Origin: a virus
Virus record (IMG/VR): IMGVR_UViG_3300046516_000810
Location: 1-59,166 of that record
Reading direction: 5' to 3' (one strand)
DNA: 59,166 nt
Under the pieces are notes generated by a model that had not been told where the DNA came from, searched no databases, and saw nothing but the letters and a program-made list of their open reading frames with translations. This document shows, in pieces, positions 57,004 to 59,166 of the stretch. Each line of letters starts with the position of its first letter. Within the stretch, counting starts at the first letter, position 1. A program made the translations under genes and the position numbers.

Positions 57004-57687
57004 GTGCTGTATTTCGCCTACGGGTCAAACCTTCACAAGGATCAGATGTCGCGGCGTTGCCCGGCCGCGGAACCGCTCGGCCCGCTTATCCTTCGCGACA
57101 CCCGACTCGTTTTTCGCGGCGTTGCCGATGTGATCCACGCGCCCGGCTTCGAATGCCGCGGCGGCATCTGGCGAATCACGCCAGCGTGCGAGGCTGCGCT
57201 CGATCGCTATGAAGGCTACCGACCGGATGGTGGCGGCATGTACGCGAAAGAGTATGTCGAGATTGCTGGCCTGCCGGATGGTGAGACGGAGATCATGCTC
57301 TACACGATGAACTCGACCGGCATCTATCCGCCTTCGGATTACTACTACGCGGTGCTGCAGGAGGGTTATCGGGATTTCGGCTTGAAGCAAGCCGGACTCA
57401 AGGCGGCGCTTGAGCATTCCTACGCGGACAAGCGCCCCTCACATATCGAGCGCAAGCGCACGCGTCGGATGGGGCGCCCCGCGCTGGCGCCTCGTCCAGC
57501 GCTCCAATCAAGCAAGCCGGCGGCAAAGCCGCGCAAGCCACACGGCATGGTGCAGGAGCCGCCGAAAGCGAAGCTGACCTATCACGATCCGTGGGCCGCG
57601 GACGTGCCGGCGGAACAGCGGCGCCGCAAGGTGATGAACCTCACCGATTGGCTGCGCGATCGAGCATCCGGCGGCGATCGATACTGA
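57004..57687 (+). CDS. Gamma-glutamylcyclotransferase-like protein, 227 aa
   Basis: YFAYGSNLHKDQM (Y6-L10) is the substrate-binding loop of the GGCT/AIG2 fold, and ALDRYEGY places the catalytic Glu at E70. The core ends near residue 150. A Lys/Arg/Pro-rich tail with RKVMNLTDWLRDRA follows. It would cleave gamma-glutamyl amides to 5-oxoproline, undoing or tuning bonds made by the amidoligase next door. It starts with GTG after CAGGAGCAATCAAC. Confidence 0.85.
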   Translation: MLYFAYGSNLHKDQMSRRCPAAEPLGPLILRDTRLVFRGVADVIHAPGFECRGGIWRITPACEAALDRYEGYRPDGGGMYAKEYVEIAGLPDGETEIMLYTMNSTGIYPPSDYYYAVLQEGYRDFGLKQAGLKAALEHSYADKRPSHIERKRTRRMGRPALAPRPALQSSKPAAKPRKPHGMVQEPPKAKLTYHDPWAADVPAEQRRRKVMNLTDWLRDRASGGDRY

Positions 57688-57710
57688 ACGGGCAGATGCA
57701 ATCAATACAA

Positions 57711-57740
57711 CCCCGGCGGGGCTGTTTCGCCGGGGAATTT
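57711..57740 (+). terminator. Terminator after the cyclotransferase
   Basis: CCCCGGCG (57711-57718), nine-base loop, CGCCGGGG (57728-57735), then AATTTTATTG. It lies 45 bases upstream of the second promoter element, so the amidoligase/cyclotransferase pair forms a closed unit. Confidence 0.6.
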
Positions 57741-57778
57741 TATTGTTTCGATTGCTAATCATTGAAATTTTCTCCTAC

Positions 57779-57851
57779 CAAAAATGATAAGTTTGGCTTT
57801 ACTGCGTGCAGGGCTTGGCTACTGTTTTTCCAGACGGTCGGGCACGGAGCC
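57779..57851 (+). promoter_or_regulatory. Phage promoter element, copy 2
   Basis: This repeats the element at 55824: CTTTAC (57797-57802), a 17-base spacer and TACTGT (57820-57825), then ACGGTCGGGCACGGAGCC. It drives the 58-aa gene and probably the DUF6011-like and Imm-like genes beyond. Confidence 0.65.
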
Positions 57852-57877
57852 GCGACCAAAGAGCAGGAGCAAGCCAA

Positions 57878-58054
57878 ATGTACTCGGTCAATTTCATCAA
57901 TTTCGGCTATTCGCGCCAATTCGCCACGCTTGGCGAGGCGGTTGAAGCCGCGCGCAAGGCGGGTTTCGAGTCCTCGATCACACTCGCGGGCGCCCTCTAC
58001 GCGACTTTCAGCCCCATCAGCGGGTTGAGCCACAAGCGGCCCGCCGCGGTCTAA
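57878..58054 (+). CDS. Small protein, 58 aa
   Basis: ATG 57878 follows CAGGAGCAAGCCAA. FINFGYSRQFATLGEAVEAARKAGFESSITLAGALYATFSP suggests a small helix-strand protein. It is the first gene behind promoter copy 2, so it is likely to be strongly and early expressed. No family is recognised. Confidence 0.7.
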   Translation: MYSVNFINFGYSRQFATLGEAVEAARKAGFESSITLAGALYATFSPISGLSHKRPAAV

Positions 58055-58082
58055 TTCCAACCAAACAACAGGAACAATCAAA

Positions 58083-58709
58083 ATGTACGCGTACATCAAA
58101 CTAAACGACCAATGGTGCGTCCGCTCGACGGACGCGAATTCCGCCGGCCAGACGGTTTCGGTCACGAAGCGGAATGGTGCATCGAAACAGGTGCAGCTCG
58201 GCGCCAAGGTTGGCGAGGGATTTTCCCAAACCTACTACGCGATTGCGGAGCGGCCGGCGCCAGCCGCGCAAAATGTTGGCGACCTCTCCGCCATCATGCG
58301 GCTTTTCGACAACGTCCGCGCCGCGCAACCGAACCGCCGCAAGCCGCCGGCCATCGTTTTCACCGACTACCGAATCAACGTCGCAGGCGACCGCGCGCGC
58401 GAGCCGGGATGCTTGACCATCACAAGCCCCGACAAAGGTTTCGACGGGCGCCGCAAGTGGCTCGGCCGAATCACACGGGCCGGCCAATTCGAGCCCGCGC
58501 GCGACACCGATCCGGCACTAGGCGACAAGCTTCGAGCATTCGCCGCCGACCCGGCCGGCGTGGCCGGCGCCCACGGCCGGCTCACCCACAATTGCTGCTT
58601 CTGCAACGCGGCGCTGACTGACGAGCGCTCGAAGCTGGTCGGCTACGGCCCGGTGTGCGCCGACAATTTCGGCCTCCCGTGGGGCGAGCGGTCCGCGCAA
58701 GCCGCCTAA
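58083..58709 (+). CDS. DUF6011-like zinc-binding protein, 208 aa
   Basis: CCFCNAALTDERSKLVGYGPVCADNFGLPW at residues about 172-201 is the DUF6011 Cys motif (C.FC...LTD..S...GYGP.CA...GLPW), which probably binds zinc. The first 100 residues (LNDQWCVRSTDANSAGQTVSVTKRNG...) look like an OB or SH3-like beta domain. The function of the family is unknown. Confidence 0.7.
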   Translation: MYAYIKLNDQWCVRSTDANSAGQTVSVTKRNGASKQVQLGAKVGEGFSQTYYAIAERPAPAAQNVGDLSAIMRLFDNVRAAQPNRRKPPAIVFTDYRINVAGDRAREPGCLTITSPDKGFDGRRKWLGRITRAGQFEPARDTDPALGDKLRAFAADPAGVAGAHGRLTHNCCFCNAALTDERSKLVGYGPVCADNFGLPWGERSAQAA

Positions 58710-58723
58710 ATCCAACAACACGC

Positions 58724-58747
58724 CCGCGGCCCACTACCGGGCCGCGG
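58724..58747. terminator. GC-rich hairpin before the Imm-like gene
   Basis: CCGCGGCCC (58724-58732), loop ACTACC, GGGCCGCGG (58739-58747). No T-run follows. It lies between the DUF6011-like and Imm-like genes. Confidence 0.45.
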
Positions 58748-58777
58748 CCCTTCAATCAAACAACAGGAGCAAGCCCA

Positions 58778-59002
58778 ATGTTAACGCTTATGCTGATCAT
58801 CATTTACCTACTGCCTGCTGTGGTCGCGAACTTTCGAGGGCACCAACACCTGATGCCGATCTTCCTGCTGAACCTGTTGCTCGGCTGGACGATCCTCGGT
58901 TGGGTTGGTGCGCTTGTTTGGTCGGCCATGCCGGTCCCCACCACCACCACCGCCGACAAGCCGCTAACCGGCCGATACGTCACAACCGTTTACAAGAAAT
59001 AA
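58778..59002 (+). CDS. Superinfection immunity protein (T4 Imm-like), 74 aa
   Basis: LIIIYLLPAVVANFRGHQHLMPIFLLNLLLGWTILGWVGALVWSAM is the full Imm_superinfect (T4 Imm-like) domain: two membrane helices linked by a basic loop (ANFRGHQHL). T4 Imm blocks DNA injection by later phages. CAGGAGC precedes the ATG. In a temperate phage it may also protect lysogens. The left copy carries an eight-residue C-terminal deletion. Confidence 0.85.
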   Translation: MLTLMLIIIYLLPAVVANFRGHQHLMPIFLLNLLLGWTILGWVGALVWSAMPVPTTTTADKPLTGRYVTTVYKK

Positions 59003-59166
59003 GGAGCAATCAACCATGCGTTTCCGTCTGATGACTTCGCAAACCTCCAACGGGCAGACGCCGATCAAGCAAGGCCGGCGCTATGTCGGCAGCGTGCGGC
59101 GTGCCGAGAACGGCATCGACTACGTTGGCCGCATCGGTGTCCATGCCGCCACCGCCCCGCTGCCTG
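58857..59166. repeat. Right copy of the terminal redundancy
   Basis: This is the longer variant of the repeat at 1-287. It contains ACGTCACAACCGTTTACAAG plus AAAT, which is missing at the left end, and lacks one A before ATG 59016. Confidence 0.95.
59016..59166 (+). CDS. Hypothetical Arg-rich protein, N-terminal part
   Basis: This is the 5' part of the gene seen complete at 137-472, cut by the end of the window. The leader reads AAGGAGCAATCAACC. The encoded N-terminus (MRFRLMTSQTSNGQTPIKQG) is the same as in the left copy. Confidence 0.8.
   Translation, partial: MRFRLMTSQTSNGQTPIKQGRRYVGSVRRAENGIDYVGRIGVHAATAPLP

Noticed and set aside
1-59166. tRNA, rRNA or insertion sequences
   Set aside because: No cloverleaf, rRNA core or transposase gene was recognised by eye. 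A tRNA scan would be needed to exclude a diverged tRNA.

Overview
The window is essentially one complete genome of a temperate, contractile-tailed phage (myovirus morphology). It is GC-rich. Its gene families (DUF6166, DUF3846-like, YqaJ, RepA-type helicase, promoters closer to CTTGAC-type than to classical sigma70 boxes) are typical of phages and prophages of Alphaproteobacteria, most likely Bradyrhizobium-like Rhizobiales; this host assignment is an inference. The first 287 bases match the last 310 bases almost exactly, so the contig closes into a circle of about 58,856 bp. The two copies differ by a 24-base in-frame deletion, a one-base insertion and a point change, so the ends come from two variants or contain an assembly artefact.

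Layout. (1) A rightward accessory cluster runs from 55,916 across the circle junction to 2,099: amidoligase, gamma-glutamylcyclotransferase-like protein, a zinc-binding DUF6011-like protein, a T4 Imm-like superinfection immunity protein, a tiny Cys-rich secreted peptide, an MgsA C-terminal-like protein and small proteins. It is driven by a 72-bp promoter element present twice, plus a diverged third copy. (2) A leftward early block runs from 10,595 to 2,291: GapR-like protein, winged helix, MT-A70 methylase, RuvC-like resolvase, RepA-type helicase followed by iteron and hairpin DNA (candidate origin), then a ParB-like, glycosyltransferase and sulfotransferase operon. (3) A rightward block runs from 10,884 to 25,576: YqaJ exonuclease, annealing-protein candidate, endolysin, many small DNA-binding or zinc proteins, tyrosine integrase with a candidate attP, and an XRE regulator. 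A divergent LuxR-type regulator sits beside the XRE gene. (4) A leftward late operon runs from 55,743 to 25,672 and carries all the virion genes.

The late operon is a chimera. The head module has lambda order (small terminase, gpA, gpW-like, gpB, ClpP-type protease, gpD, gpE, connectors). The tail module is Mu-like (sheath, tube, gp41/42-type chaperone with a -1 frameshift site, tape measure, split gpN, gpP, gp45, gp46, gp47, gp48). A receptor-binding locus follows, with two collagen-like fibres and a pectate-lyase-like spike, and then three small membrane proteins that may be lysis proteins. Most adjacent genes overlap by ATGA or TAATG, which indicates translational coupling.

The points most worth following are the amidoligase/cyclotransferase cassette with its duplicated promoter, the ParB/glycosyltransferase/sulfotransferase operon behind an unusual G-poor leader, the candidate origin, the dual Cys-hydrolase-like tape measure, and the gpD protein with a scaffold-like arm.
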